From assembly GCF_041021895.1 (NCBI RefSeq), contig NZ_CP157428.1, forward strand, positions 2,976,001 to 3,040,000: DNA of 64,000 bases, written 5' to 3'. A model generated the notes under the pieces. The model did not search any database. It worked only from the letters and a program-made list of their open reading frames with translations, and was not told where the DNA came from. This stretch comes from Acinetobacter sp. XH1741. GTDB taxonomy: Bacteria; Pseudomonadota; Gammaproteobacteria; Pseudomonadales; Moraxellaceae. Shown one piece after another: positions 34,769 through 43,521 of the stretch (its first letter is position 1; each line of letters starts with the position of its first letter). A program made the translations under genes and the position numbers.

Positions 34769-37015
34769 TTATTGGCTAACTTCGATTGTCAAACCTGCAC
34801 GATTCGCCAACTCAGTGAAAGTTGGAAAACTTGTAGCAACAGTTTCAGTACCCTGAATCGTGATCGGGCCAGAAGTACGAAGACCTGCCATACTAAAACT
34901 CATAGCAATACGGTGGTCATGGTGTGATTCAACTTCACCACCAGTAAAGATTGGTGACCAATCGCCTGACTTACCTTTACCTTCGATAATGATGCCATCT
35001 TCAGTTGGCGTACAGTCAATGCCCATGATTTTTAAACCATCTGCCATCACCTGAATACGATCAGACTCTTTCACACGAAGCTCTGCTGCACCAGTAAGTA
35101 CTGTTTGACCTTCAGCACAAGCTGCTGCAATAAACAAAGCTGGGAATTCATCAATTGCTAAAGGTACTTGGTCTTCTGGCATATGGATGCCTTTAAGCGT
35201 ACGTGAACCTTTAATATGAATATCCGCAATCGGCTCACCACCGGCAATACGTTCATTTTCAACAGTCAGGTCAGCACCCATCTGTTTTAAAATTTCGATT
35301 ACGCCAGTACGTGTAGGGTTAATCCCTACAGCCTCAAGCACAACGTCTGCACCTTCAGTAATTGCAGCACCCACCATAAAGAAAGCAGCAGATGAAATAT
35401 CAGATGGCACCTGAATATCAGTACCCACTAATTTGCCGCCACCTACGAGGGAAATTTTATTACCTTCAGTTTTCACATCATAACCAAATGCACGAAGCAT
35501 ACGTTCTGTGTGGTCACGAGTTGGTTCTGGCTCCGTCACTGAAGTTTCACCTTCAGCCCATAAACCAGCCAGTAAAATACCTGACTTCACTTGAGCAGAA
35601 GCCATAGGTAAGTCGTATTGAATGCCTTTTAATTGCTGGCTACCCGTAATGCTTACAGGTGGTGTACCTTTCTCGCCTGTGGTTTGAATCTGCGCGCCCA
35701 TTAAGCGTAATGGTTTGGCAATACGTTCCATTGGACGCTTAGAAAGTGACGCATCACCCGTCATCACTGAATCAAACTTTTGTGCTGATAACATGCCTGA
35801 AAGCAAACGCATGCTTGTGCCAGAGTTACCCATATACAATGCACTTGCAGGCGCTTTCAAGCCGTGCATGCCTACACCATGAATGGTCACTTCACCATTT
35901 TTAGGGCCTTCAATACTCACCCCCATGTCACGGAAAGCTTGCAAAGTTGCCAAAGCATCTTCACCTTCAAGGAAGCCAGTTACATGGGTAGTGCCTTCGG
36001 CAATGGCACCAAACATAATGGAGCGATGTGACACAGATTTGTCACCCGGTACGGTAAATTTACCTTTAAATGCCTTATTTCCCGGTAAGATACTGAATTG
36101 CTGTGTCACCTTATTTTTCTCCATTAAAGGTTTTTTGGCTAACATATGATTGAAATGCTGGCGGGCTGCCTGAGCATGGCCGAGTAAACCCATTAATGCA
36201 TGAGAATCTTCGTCTTCAATCAGTTTTCTGAGTACACTGAGCTGTTTTTCAAAGCCATCTACAGCGTTTAATATAGCCGTTTTATTAGCAAAGAAAATGT
36301 CATGCCACATTTGAGGATCACTGGCCGCAATTCGTGAAAAGTCACGAAAGCCACCTGCTGCATAGCGGAAAATATCAAGATTATCTTCACGGTTTGCAAG
36401 TTGCTCGACCAGATTAAATGCCATTAAGTGCGGTAAATGACTGGTATGTGCCAAAACTTCATCATGCTTGGCAACATCCATACAAATGACTTCAGCTTTT
36501 GCTGCCGACCAGAGTTGAATCAGTTTCTCAACTGCCCATTCTGCACTTGTAGGTAACGGCGTTAAAATTACTTTGTGATTTGCAAACAGGTCAACTTTAC
36601 CCGCATGAACACCAGTATGTTCACTACCGGCAATAGGATGTCCCGGTACAAAACCTGCTGGTAAATCTTCACCAAATATAGCTTTTGCTGCCTCAACAAC
36701 ATTCCCTTTTGTACTTCCCACATCGGTTACGATCGTAGTTTCTGACAAATAAGGTTTAATTTGCTCAAGCACTTTTTGGGTAGCGCGCACTGGCAAGGCT
36801 AAAACAACTAAATCTGCCCCTTTCACGGCTTCAACAGGATCAGAAAATCCTTCTTGTATTAAGCCAAGTGATTTTGCATCTTCTAAAGTTTTATATGATC
36901 GTGTAGATGCCACAATAGTTGTCGCCAACTTTTCAGCAACAATAACGCGAGCTAAACTCGACCCGATGAGTCCTAAACCGATAAATGCAACTTTTTTAAA
37001 TAGGGGTTGTGACAT
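34769..37015 (-). CDS. aroA: Bifunctional prephenate dehydrogenase / EPSP synthase (TyrA-AroA fusion)
   Basis: 748 residues from ATG 37015; an upstream TTG at 37039 is ignored. The TyrA half (about 1-300) shows the Rossmann motif VAFIGLGLIGSSLARVI and VPGHPIAGSEHTG. The EPSPS half (about 315-748) has PGDKSVSHRSIMFGAIAEG, GNSGTSMRLLSGML, ASAQVKSGILLAGLWAEG, IDEFPALFIAAACAEG and KESDRI. The GNSGTSMRLL form resembles class II EPSPS. One polypeptide thus makes EPSP and, on the tyrosine branch, hydroxyphenylpyruvate. The fusion is known in Acinetobacter and other gammaproteobacteria. It follows pheA by about 110 bp. Confidence 0.95.
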   Translation of the reverse strand: MSQPLFKKVAFIGLGLIGSSLARVIVAEKLATTIVASTRSYKTLEDAKSLGLIQEGFSDPVEAVKGADLVVLALPVRATQKVLEQIKPYLSETTIVTDVGSTKGNVVEAAKAIFGEDLPAGFVPGHPIAGSEHTGVHAGKVDLFANHKVILTPLPTSAEWAVEKLIQLWSAAKAEVICMDVAKHDEVLAHTSHLPHLMAFNLVEQLANREDNLDIFRYAAGGFRDFSRIAASDPQMWHDIFFANKTAILNAVDGFEKQLSVLRKLIEDEDSHALMGLLGHAQAARQHFNHMLAKKPLMEKNKVTQQFSILPGNKAFKGKFTVPGDKSVSHRSIMFGAIAEGTTHVTGFLEGEDALATLQAFRDMGVSIEGPKNGEVTIHGVGMHGLKAPASALYMGNSGTSMRLLSGMLSAQKFDSVMTGDASLSKRPMERIAKPLRLMGAQIQTTGEKGTPPVSITGSQQLKGIQYDLPMASAQVKSGILLAGLWAEGETSVTEPEPTRDHTERMLRAFGYDVKTEGNKISLVGGGKLVGTDIQVPSDISSAAFFMVGAAITEGADVVLEAVGINPTRTGVIEILKQMGADLTVENERIAGGEPIADIHIKGSRTLKGIHMPEDQVPLAIDEFPALFIAAACAEGQTVLTGAAELRVKESDRIQVMADGLKIMGIDCTPTEDGIIIEGKGKSGDWSPIFTGGEVESHHDHRIAMSFSMAGLRTSGPITIQGTETVATSFPTFTELANRAGLTIEVSQ

Positions 37016-37123
37016 AACTTCAACTTTGCTTTCACTCAAAGTGATTAAAACCTTTGAGCAATTTATTTTTTAAGCATAATGACATGCTCATTTTGATGCA
37101 TGTCATTATTCCAACATGAGTAA

Positions 37124-38233
37124 TTAAAGAACAGCAGCAGGATAAGAACCTAAAATACGAAGCTCTTTAACCATTGGACGAATATCATTAATTGCCGCAG
37201 CAACATTCTCTTGATCGATATGGCCTTCTAAATCGATAAAGAATACATAAGCCCATTTTTCAGGCAATGCTGGGCGAGTCTCAATACTCGTTAAGCTAAT
37301 ATTATGTTTTGCAAACGGCGCTAAAATTTCTAATAAAGCACCCGCACGGTCATGCGCTGAAATTAACAATGATGTTTTGTCATTACCACTTTGTGGAATT
37401 TTTTCACGACCAATCACTAAGAAACGAGTGGTATTTTCAGGATTATCTTCAATATTGCTATGTAAAATTTCAAGATTATACATGCCTGCTGCAATATCAG
37501 ACGCGATTGCTGCCGAATGCCATTCGTTACGAATACGACGTGCAGCTTCTGCATTTGAGTTTAAAGCAACACGTTCAACACCCGGATAATGCGCGTCTAA
37601 CCACTGGCGGCATTGCGCCAATGTTTGCTGGTGAGCATAAATCTGTTTAATGCTGTCTTTGCGTGTATTTTCAGAGACAAGGAATTGATGATGAATACGT
37701 AATTCAACTTCACCAATCACATTTAAATTCGATGTTTTAAAGCAATCTAAAGTATGGTTCACAATACCTTCAGATGAGTTTTCAACAGGAACTACGCCGT
37801 AATGTGCGCTACCCGCTTCCACTTCACGGAAAACTTCATCAATTGTTGGTAATGGACGAACAACGGCATCTTTACCAAAATGCTTAAGCACAGCAGATTG
37901 AGTAAAAGTACCTTCTGGCCCTAAAAATGCAATGCTTTGTGGAGCTTCTAAAGCAAGGCAAGCAGACATAATTTCACGGAACAAACGCGCCATAGTTACA
38001 TCAGATAAAGGCCCCTGATTGCGCTCCATGACTTTACGTAAGACTTGTGCTTCACGTTCAGGACGATAAAACAAAGGATTCTCTTCAGAAGCAAATTTAG
38101 CTTTCGCAACAGCTTCAGCAAGGCTTGCGCGGCGATTTAATAATTCTTGAATCTGTTGATCAACACTATCAATATCTTCGCGAATTTGTTCTAAACTAAG
38201 AGAAGTCGTTTTGTTTTGATCATCGTTGATCAT
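37124..38233 (-). CDS. pheA: Chorismate mutase / prephenate dehydratase
   Basis: 369 residues. The AroQ chorismate-mutase domain (about 15-100, QIREDIDSVDQQIQELLNRR) is followed by a dehydratase domain (about 105-285, with IAFLGPEGTFTQSA and VPVENSSEGIVNHTLD). A C-terminal ACT domain (GALLEILAPFAKHNISLTSIETRP) should bind phenylalanine for feedback control. It is upstream of the tyrA-aroA fusion, so both aromatic branch enzymes are on one strand and perhaps one transcript. Confidence 0.96.
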   Translation of the reverse strand: MINDDQNKTTSLSLEQIREDIDSVDQQIQELLNRRASLAEAVAKAKFASEENPLFYRPEREAQVLRKVMERNQGPLSDVTMARLFREIMSACLALEAPQSIAFLGPEGTFTQSAVLKHFGKDAVVRPLPTIDEVFREVEAGSAHYGVVPVENSSEGIVNHTLDCFKTSNLNVIGEVELRIHHQFLVSENTRKDSIKQIYAHQQTLAQCRQWLDAHYPGVERVALNSNAEAARRIRNEWHSAAIASDIAAGMYNLEILHSNIEDNPENTTRFLVIGREKIPQSGNDKTSLLISAHDRAGALLEILAPFAKHNISLTSIETRPALPEKWAYVFFIDLEGHIDQENVAAAINDIRPMVKELRILGSYPAAVL

Positions 38234-38584
38234 TGGAATGCAGCCTCAGCAAAATCATCTTTTAAACGAGAGTATAACAATAGTCGGCTTTGATTTGTTA
38301 GGCAATATCGGTGTATTGGCTTTTTTCGTTAATCGCTCTCGAACCCATCTATAAGATTACTTTATTTGATAATGATTTTCATTTATTATTTTGCTTTGTC
38401 TTTTCTTATTCGCTTTTTTAACCCCACTCAGCAACATATTACAAACTAGGATGCGTTCTCCCCTCATGCCTATGTTTGTTCTCTAACAAAACTTGCAAAG
38501 CTATAAGTTGTTGCTTGATGAAACATACAATAGCTAATTAAAAACAGCCTGCTCTAAGGCAAGCTGTTTTTAAAACTATTTTGA
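38234..38584. other. Gene-free region upstream of pheA
   Basis: 351 bp between two minus-strand genes. No credible reading frame was found. A Fur-box-like string GATAATGATTTTCATTTAT (38368-38386) matches 14 of 19 positions of the palindromic consensus, with the second half-site incomplete. The right end holds the terminator of the acyl-CoA dehydrogenase gene. The pheA promoter should be here, but I cannot place it firmly. Confidence 0.5.
38540..38571 (-). terminator. Terminator of the acyl-CoA dehydrogenase gene
   Basis: An 8-bp stem (AAAACAGC/GCTGTTTT) has an inner TGC/GCA stem and is flanked by A/T runs. It lies just after the dehydrogenase stop codon on the minus strand. Confidence 0.8.
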
Positions 38585-39730
38585 TTAGGCTTTACCAATT
38601 AATCCACGAGCTACGATTTCTTTCATAATTTCATTTGTACCACCGTAAATACGTTGAATACGCGCATCTACAAAGAAACGTGAAATTGGATATTCTGTCA
38701 TATAGCCATAACCACCAAAAAGCTGGAGTAAGTTATCTGCGACTTTCATTTGCATATCACTACTGAAACTTTTCAATGCCGCGGCAGTTTCTACATCTAG
38801 CTTGCCTTGTTGATATAACTCAACATTTCTCTCATAAAAAGCAGCTGTAGCAAGCTCATCAATTTTTGCTTGTGCTAGCACAAAACGTGTATTTTGGAAT
38901 TGAGAAATAGGTTGGCCAAATGCATGACGCTCTTTGACATAAGCCGTTGCTAGATCAATTGCACCACGAATAGCGCCAATCGCAGTAGAGGCAATCGCTG
39001 TACGCTCACGTGGTAATTCTTGCATTAAATAAGCAAAGCCTTGTCCAGCTTGACCGAGTAATTGGTTTTTAGGCACTTTGACATTATCAAAAAATAACTC
39101 GGAAGTGTCCTGAGAATGCAGACCAATTTTGTCGAGGTTAGTTCCTTTTTTAAAGCCTTCTAAATGCGTATCAGCCAATAATAACGACACCCCTTTTGCT
39201 CGAGCTTGAGGATCAGTTTTTACCGCGAGCACAACAAGGTCAGCATGTTGTCCATTTGAAATAAATGTTTTTGAACCATTTAGCAAATAGTAGTCATCTT
39301 GCAGAATGGCACTTGTACGCATCGATTGTAAATCTGAACCAGCACCCGGCTCCGTCATACCGATTGCACCGACTACTTCACCTGCTACCATTTTTGGTAA
39401 CCAGTATTGTTTTTGCTCTTCTGTCCCGATGTGTAAAATATACGGTGCAGCAATTTCAGAGTGACAAGAAATAGCAGTTGATAAGGCACAAAAACCAGCA
39501 CGGGCAGATTCTTCTACAAGCATCAATGAATAGTATGTTGGAACGCCATAACCACCATATTCTTCAGGAACATCTACACATAAAAAGCCATTTTCGCCCA
39601 GTTGATTCCAAACTGAACGTGGCATGATTCCTTCACGTTCCCACTGGTCATAATGTGGAGCAATATGCTCATTCATAAAACGTTTAAAATTATCACGGAA
39701 TAATTCTAAATCTGCATCATATGCCAACAT
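38585..39730 (-). CDS. Acyl-CoA dehydrogenase
   Basis: 381 residues. EEYGGYGVPTYYSLMLVEE, GAIGMTEPGAGSDLQSMRTSA (FAD/substrate signature), the QELPRERTAIASTAIGA helix, and LFGGYGYMTEYPISRFFVDARIQRIYGGTNEIMKEI (split here as family-typical ending) identify the fold. The catalytic glutamate is expected near the final IYGGTNEIMKE motif, as in short- and medium-chain enzymes. Chain-length specificity is unclear. It is not next to an electron-transfer flavoprotein gene, and ends at its own terminator. Confidence 0.92.
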   Translation of the reverse strand: MLAYDADLELFRDNFKRFMNEHIAPHYDQWEREGIMPRSVWNQLGENGFLCVDVPEEYGGYGVPTYYSLMLVEESARAGFCALSTAISCHSEIAAPYILHIGTEEQKQYWLPKMVAGEVVGAIGMTEPGAGSDLQSMRTSAILQDDYYLLNGSKTFISNGQHADLVVLAVKTDPQARAKGVSLLLADTHLEGFKKGTNLDKIGLHSQDTSELFFDNVKVPKNQLLGQAGQGFAYLMQELPRERTAIASTAIGAIRGAIDLATAYVKERHAFGQPISQFQNTRFVLAQAKIDELATAAFYERNVELYQQGKLDVETAAALKSFSSDMQMKVADNLLQLFGGYGYMTEYPISRFFVDARIQRIYGGTNEIMKEIVARGLIGKA

Positions 39731-39848
39731 AATATTTTTCCTTCAGCTTTATTGTTTTATCGAATCTCATTGCCTGCATGCTAATCATTTTTTTCACAGC
39801 TGTCATGGCTTAGCCGCTCATTAATACTGTACTTTTCAGTCAGCCAAT

Positions 39849-39876
39849 AAAAAAGGAAGCTTAAGCTTCCTTTTTT
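39849..39876 (-). terminator. Terminator of the dicarboxylate symporter gene
   Basis: A symmetric AAGGAAGCTTAAGCTTCCTT palindrome is flanked by A and T runs. It is 14 bp after the symporter stop codon on the minus strand. Confidence 0.85.
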
Positions 39877-39889
39877 ATGAATATTTATT

Positions 39890-41245
39890 TTAGTGAGATG
39901 CTTCAGCAGTTACACTTTTCTGCTCAAGCATTTTTCTATCCACTTCTTCTGGATTATTTAACGCTTCATTTAACTTATCTTTATCTAAAGCGCCAACCCA
40001 TTTAGCAACAACAATCGTTGCTAGAGAGTTACCAACAAGGTTAGTTAAAGCACGTGCTTCAGACATGAAACGGTCAATACCTAGAATCAATGCCAAACCA
40101 GCAACTGGAATATGACCAACAGCAGATAGCGTTGCAGCCATAACAATAAAGCCAGAACCCGTTACACCTGCTGCACCTTTAGACGAAATTAAAAGTACCA
40201 ATAGCAAGGTAATTTGATGCTGGATATCAAGTTGTGTATTTGTGGCTTGAGCAATAAAAATTGCAGCCATAGTCAAATAGATTGACGTTCCATCAAGGTT
40301 AAATGAATAACCTGTTGGGATAACCAAACCAACAACCGATTTTTCACAGCCTGCAATCTCAAGTTTACGCAACATACGTGGTAGCACTGACTCAGAAGAA
40401 GATGTACCAAGTACAATTAAGAGTTCTTCACGAATCAAACGTACCATTTTAAGAATGCTAAAGCCACTCAAACGACTGATCGTTCCTAATACCAAGAAAA
40501 TAAAGAGTAGACAGGTAATGTAGAAACAAAGGATGAGCTGACCTAACTGAACCAGTGAACCCACACCATATTTACCGATGGTAAATGCCATTGCCCCGAA
40601 TGCACCAAGTGGTGCAAGTTTCATGATCATATTCACAATGTTAAAGAACACATGTGCAATTTGATCAACTAACTTTAAAACTGGACGTCCTGCATCACCT
40701 AACTTGTGCAGTGCAAAACCAAAGAGAATTGCAAAAAGAAGGACTTGTAAGATTTCACCATTTGCAAATGCACCCACAACCGTGTCAGGAATAATGTGCA
40801 TTAAGAAATCAATAGTGGATTGTGACTCACCTGAAGTAACGTATTTTTGGATACCTGAAGTGTCCAAGGTTGTAGGATCAATATTCATTCCTACACCTGG
40901 CTTTGCGATATTAATTACCACAAGGCCAATCAGAAGTGCGATGGTTGAAACGATCTCAAAATATAACAACGCAACGCCACCAGTTTTTCCAACTGACTTC
41001 ATGCTTTCCATACCAGCGATACCACTCACCACTGTACAGAAAATAACAGGCGCGATGATCATTTTAATCAAACGAATAAAAGCATCACCTAATGGCTTGA
41101 GTTGCTCACCTAAACCTGGAATATGGTGTTCGACACCATTAACAATTTGCGTGGTACTTGGCGAGAAATGTCCTACCAGAACACCCGCGATAATCGCAAT
41201 AATCACTTGAAAATAAAGTGATTTATAAATCGGTTTTTTAGCCAT
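39890..41245 (-). CDS. gltP: Dicarboxylate/glutamate:cation symporter (DAACS family)
   Basis: 451 residues with about eight transmembrane segments and two re-entrant hairpins. The serine-rich hairpin 1 ([14 protein letters not shown]) and [20 protein letters not shown] match the GltP/DctA family substrate-binding signatures, and [18 protein letters not shown] is hairpin 2. Whether it prefers glutamate or C4-dicarboxylates cannot be decided here. It is monocistronic with a 499-bp upstream space and a perfect inverted repeat 16 bp before the ATG. Confidence 0.92.
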   Translation of the reverse strand: MAKKPIYKSLYFQVIIAIIAGVLVGHFSPSTTQIVNGVEHHIPGLGEQLKPLGDAFIRLIKMIIAPVIFCTVVSGIAGMESMKSVGKTGGVALLYFEIVSTIALLIGLVVINIAKPGVGMNIDPTTLDTSGIQKYVTSGESQSTIDFLMHIIPDTVVGAFANGEILQVLLFAILFGFALHKLGDAGRPVLKLVDQIAHVFFNIVNMIMKLAPLGAFGAMAFTIGKYGVGSLVQLGQLILCFYITCLLFIFLVLGTISRLSGFSILKMVRLIREELLIVLGTSSSESVLPRMLRKLEIAGCEKSVVGLVIPTGYSFNLDGTSIYLTMAAIFIAQATNTQLDIQHQITLLLVLLISSKGAAGVTGSGFIVMAATLSAVGHIPVAGLALILGIDRFMSEARALTNLVGNSLATIVVAKWVGALDKDKLNEALNNPEEVDRKMLEQKSVTAEASH

Positions 41246-41744
41246 AACTTTACTTCAATCTATATTTCCAAGTCCGTTGGAAATATCAAAATGAAACGTC
41301 TATTCTTTACGAATACACAGCCCTAACCTTTCACATAAACACCGCAAAAGGGAAATGGTTTTTTGGGAACAAAAAACCTTCCTACTACCTCAATGAAAAC
41401 AAAAAGCTGTTTTCTAAAACAGGAGAATACCTGAAGTTTCCAACCACTTTGAGTAGCTAGAAATAACCTCTTACTTTTTCAATAAAAAGCTGAAGATATA
41501 GGAGAATCACAGAAAATTATGATATGAGTGCTCAAAAAAGCACATGAAAGTTTACTCGAATTAAATAACGATTCGGTTAATTTTTTGGCTAATACGCACA
41601 AAAAACACTCATGCAGCCTTAAGACTTTAGTAGGAGAAACACTTTTGATATTTTTTCAGCAGCTTTTTATGTCATATTGATAAGTACTTGTAGACATTTC
41701 ATTTTGAGCTGCCTACCCCCTTATTTTTACTGTTTTGAATTGCC
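41246..41744. other. Gene-free region upstream of the symporter gene
   Basis: 499 bp between the divergent symporter and TrpD2-like genes. I saw no reading frame with a ribosome site. Apart from the inverted repeat near the symporter start, there are small hairpins: CTGTTTT/AAAACAG (41407-41413 with 41416-41422) and a GTGCT/AGCAC stem near 41529-41544. It could hold long leaders or a small RNA, but nothing is certain. Confidence 0.5.
41262..41286 (-). repeat. Perfect 10-bp inverted repeat in the symporter leader
   Basis: ATATTTCCAA (41262-41271) and TTGGAAATAT (41277-41286) are separated by GTCCG. It lies 16 bp upstream of the symporter ATG. It could be an operator for a dimeric regulator or an RNA hairpin near the ribosome site. 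Confidence 0.8.
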
Positions 41745-42740
41745 ATGAATACTAAACGTAATATCTATAAAGATGCTGAACATCCCTTTGCTCAATATGT
41801 CCGTATTTTAGGTAAGGGGAAAACGGGTTCTCGCTCACTGACCTATGAAGAAGCCTATCAAGCTTTTACCATGATTTTAAAAGGTGAAGTTCTGGACGTT
41901 CAGTTGGGTGCCTTTTTAATGCTGCTTCGTGTTAAAGAAGAGTCCATTGATGAACTTGCAGGCTTTGTTCAAGCGACTAAAGACCAGCTTAACTTTCAGC
42001 CTTTAGACGTTGACTTAGACTGGTCATCGTATGCAGGTAAACGTAAACATTATCCATGGTTTTTACTGGCTGCCCTGACACTTGCTCAGCATGGTTATAA
42101 AATCGTTATGCATGGTGCATCAGGTCATACGATTAACCGAGTTTATACGGAACAAGTTTTACAATATTTGGGTTATCACATTTGTCATTCTGAACAAGAT
42201 GTCCGCACCCAATTGGCAGAACAAAACTTTGCTTACTTACCATTAGATGTAATTTCACCTGTTTTAAGCGATTTAATTTCTTTAAGAAATGTGATGGGCT
42301 TACGCTCACCTATTCACACTTTGGCTCGTTTAATTAACCCGTTTAATGCTAAAGCCACCTTACAAGCAATTTTTCATCCCGCGTATAGAACCTCGCATCA
42401 GCATAGTGCGCTTCGCTTAGGCTATCAAAACAGTGCTGTCATTAAAGGTGAAGGCGGTGAGTTTGAACGCAATCCAGATGCCAAAACACTCATTTGCGGC
42501 ATTAAAAATGGTGAACTCTATGAACATGAGTTACCTAAGCTCACACCAGAACGTAGCCCAATTGAGGAAGAGTTAGACTTAGCAACGTTTAAAGCTGTCT
42601 GGCTTGGTCTGCAGCATCATGAATATGGTGAAATGGCAGTAACAGAAACCATGGGTATTGCGTTATATACCATGGGTGTTGTTGCTAGTTTTGAAGAAGC
42701 AATGGATAAAGCCAAAGCGTTGTGGAATAGTCGTTTCTAA
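41745..42740 (+). CDS. TrpD2-like (YbiB) glycosyl/phosphoribosyl-transferase fold protein
   Basis: 331 residues. It has the anthranilate phosphoribosyltransferase fold: an N-terminal helical part (SRSLTYEEAYQAFTMILKGEV, LGAFLMLLRVKEESIDELAGF) and a C-terminal part with MHGASGHTINRVYTEQVL and MGLRSPIHTLARLINPF. The PRPP-binding glycine-rich loop of true TrpD is altered, as in YbiB/TrpD2, which binds nucleic acid in E. coli and is LexA-linked. True TrpD would lie next to trpC or trpG, which are absent. It ends at a hairpin. Confidence 0.8.
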   Translation: MNTKRNIYKDAEHPFAQYVRILGKGKTGSRSLTYEEAYQAFTMILKGEVLDVQLGAFLMLLRVKEESIDELAGFVQATKDQLNFQPLDVDLDWSSYAGKRKHYPWFLLAALTLAQHGYKIVMHGASGHTINRVYTEQVLQYLGYHICHSEQDVRTQLAEQNFAYLPLDVISPVLSDLISLRNVMGLRSPIHTLARLINPFNAKATLQAIFHPAYRTSHQHSALRLGYQNSAVIKGEGGEFERNPDAKTLICGIKNGELYEHELPKLTPERSPIEEELDLATFKAVWLGLQHHEYGEMAVTETMGIALYTMGVVASFEEAMDKAKALWNSRF

Positions 42741-42750
42741 AATACGAATG

Positions 42751-42780
42751 ACCAAGGTTATATCGGATAGCCTTGGTTTT
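42751..42780 (+). terminator. Terminator after the TrpD2-like gene
   Basis: A 7-bp stem (ACCAAGG/CCTTGGT) with a 13-nt loop is followed by TTTT, 11 bp after the stop codon. Confidence 0.75.
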
Positions 42781-43186
42781 AAGGCTCAACATAATAAAAA
42801 TCTGGCCAGAATGGATATTCCTGACCTGAAGAATGAATATTTCTTAGTTTCAAGTGATCACCTATTTTGATTGTAATGTTATTAGAATCGTAGGAACCCG
42901 AAAGATAAGCATCTCGTTGTTGACCAATAAGTGTCTTACAATATAAATGATGCGCTTTGATCTTTTGAGAGCTTCGTATTGTTTGCGACTCCAGCACCTG
43001 AATCCCAATCAATAACATGGGATAACCGTCGTTCTTTATACTGGTATATTTAGCTTGAGGTGAAGTGTATTTCTGACTCGCAACAACCTTCACATTGAGT
43101 AAACATTCAATGGGTTGTTTGGCCAGTGCAACACCACTAAACATTATGAGAAATAATAGCACGCAAACAGGTTTTAAACATTTCAT
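42779..43186 (-). CDS. Small secreted or periplasmic protein of unknown function
   Basis: 135 residues with a signal peptide (KCLKPVCVLLFLIMFSGVALA, cut before KQPIECLL). The mature part is about 112 residues, beta-rich, with two cysteines (IECLL and YCKTL) that could form a disulfide. The family is not recognised. It is convergent with the TrpD2-like gene, and separated from yeaC upstream by a terminator, so it is probably transcribed alone. Confidence 0.65.
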   Translation of the reverse strand: MKCLKPVCVLLFLIMFSGVALAKQPIECLLNVKVVASQKYTSPQAKYTSIKNDGYPMLLIGIQVLESQTIRSSQKIKAHHLYCKTLIGQQRDAYLSGSYDSNNITIKIGDHLKLRNIHSSGQEYPFWPDFYYVEP

Positions 43187-43215
43187 ATGATTCTTTATTA
43201 TATTTTGATAAACAT

Positions 43216-43242
43216 AAAAAAAGCCCAGTAATCACTGAGCTT
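43216..43242 (-). terminator. Terminator after the yeaC-like gene
   Basis: A stem of AAGC/GCTT plus CAGT/ACTG with one mismatch (loop AATC) has an A7 run at 43216-43222 that becomes a T-run on the minus strand. It ends the nadK-yeaC transcript. Confidence 0.8.
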
Positions 43243-43248
43243 CCTAAA

Positions 43249-43521
43249 TTAAACAAAACGAATCGGTTTAAATTCAGGTTCATGCTTGTGATGATCATCA
43301 TCACACTCTTCACCCTCTTCTTTCGTTCCACGGTCAATATACCCACTGCGCTGTTCTTCTGGTAAGTTCTTTAACTCCCAAGCAATCACAGCTTGCATAC
43401 AAGTCTCACGCTGCTCTTTAGTTAAAACAACGCCATTTGGCCATTTACCAATTTCTACTGCTGTTTTTAAACGCTCGACAATTTCAGGGTTTAAAACAGA
43501 TAGCATTTGTTCAATATTCAT
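43249..43521 (-). CDS. DUF1315 (YeaC-like) protein
   Basis: 90 residues. The body (MLSVLNPEIVERLKTAVEIGKWPNGVVLTKEQRE, then MQAVIAWELKNLPEEQRSGYI) is the DUF1315 signature, and the C-terminus is acidic and His-rich (GEECDDDHHKHEPEF), suggesting metal binding. The function is unknown. Its ATG overlaps the nadK stop by 4 bp (ATGA), so the two are translationally coupled. Confidence 0.88.
   Translation of the reverse strand: MNIEQMLSVLNPEIVERLKTAVEIGKWPNGVVLTKEQRETCMQAVIAWELKNLPEEQRSGYIDRGTKEEGEECDDDHHKHEPEFKPIRFV

Noticed and set aside
37309..37650. 113-codon plus-strand frame within pheA
   Set aside because: Antisense shadow of the prephenate dehydratase domain with no supporting signal.
40704..41210. 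168-codon plus-strand frame antisense to the symporter gene
   Set aside because: Long, but it is the mirror of a well-conserved membrane protein gene and has no ribosome site or family match.
41529..41544. GTGCT/AGCAC hairpin in the symporter upstream region as a small-RNA terminator
   Set aside because: The stem is only five pairs with an A-rich loop and no T-run after it, so it does not qualify.
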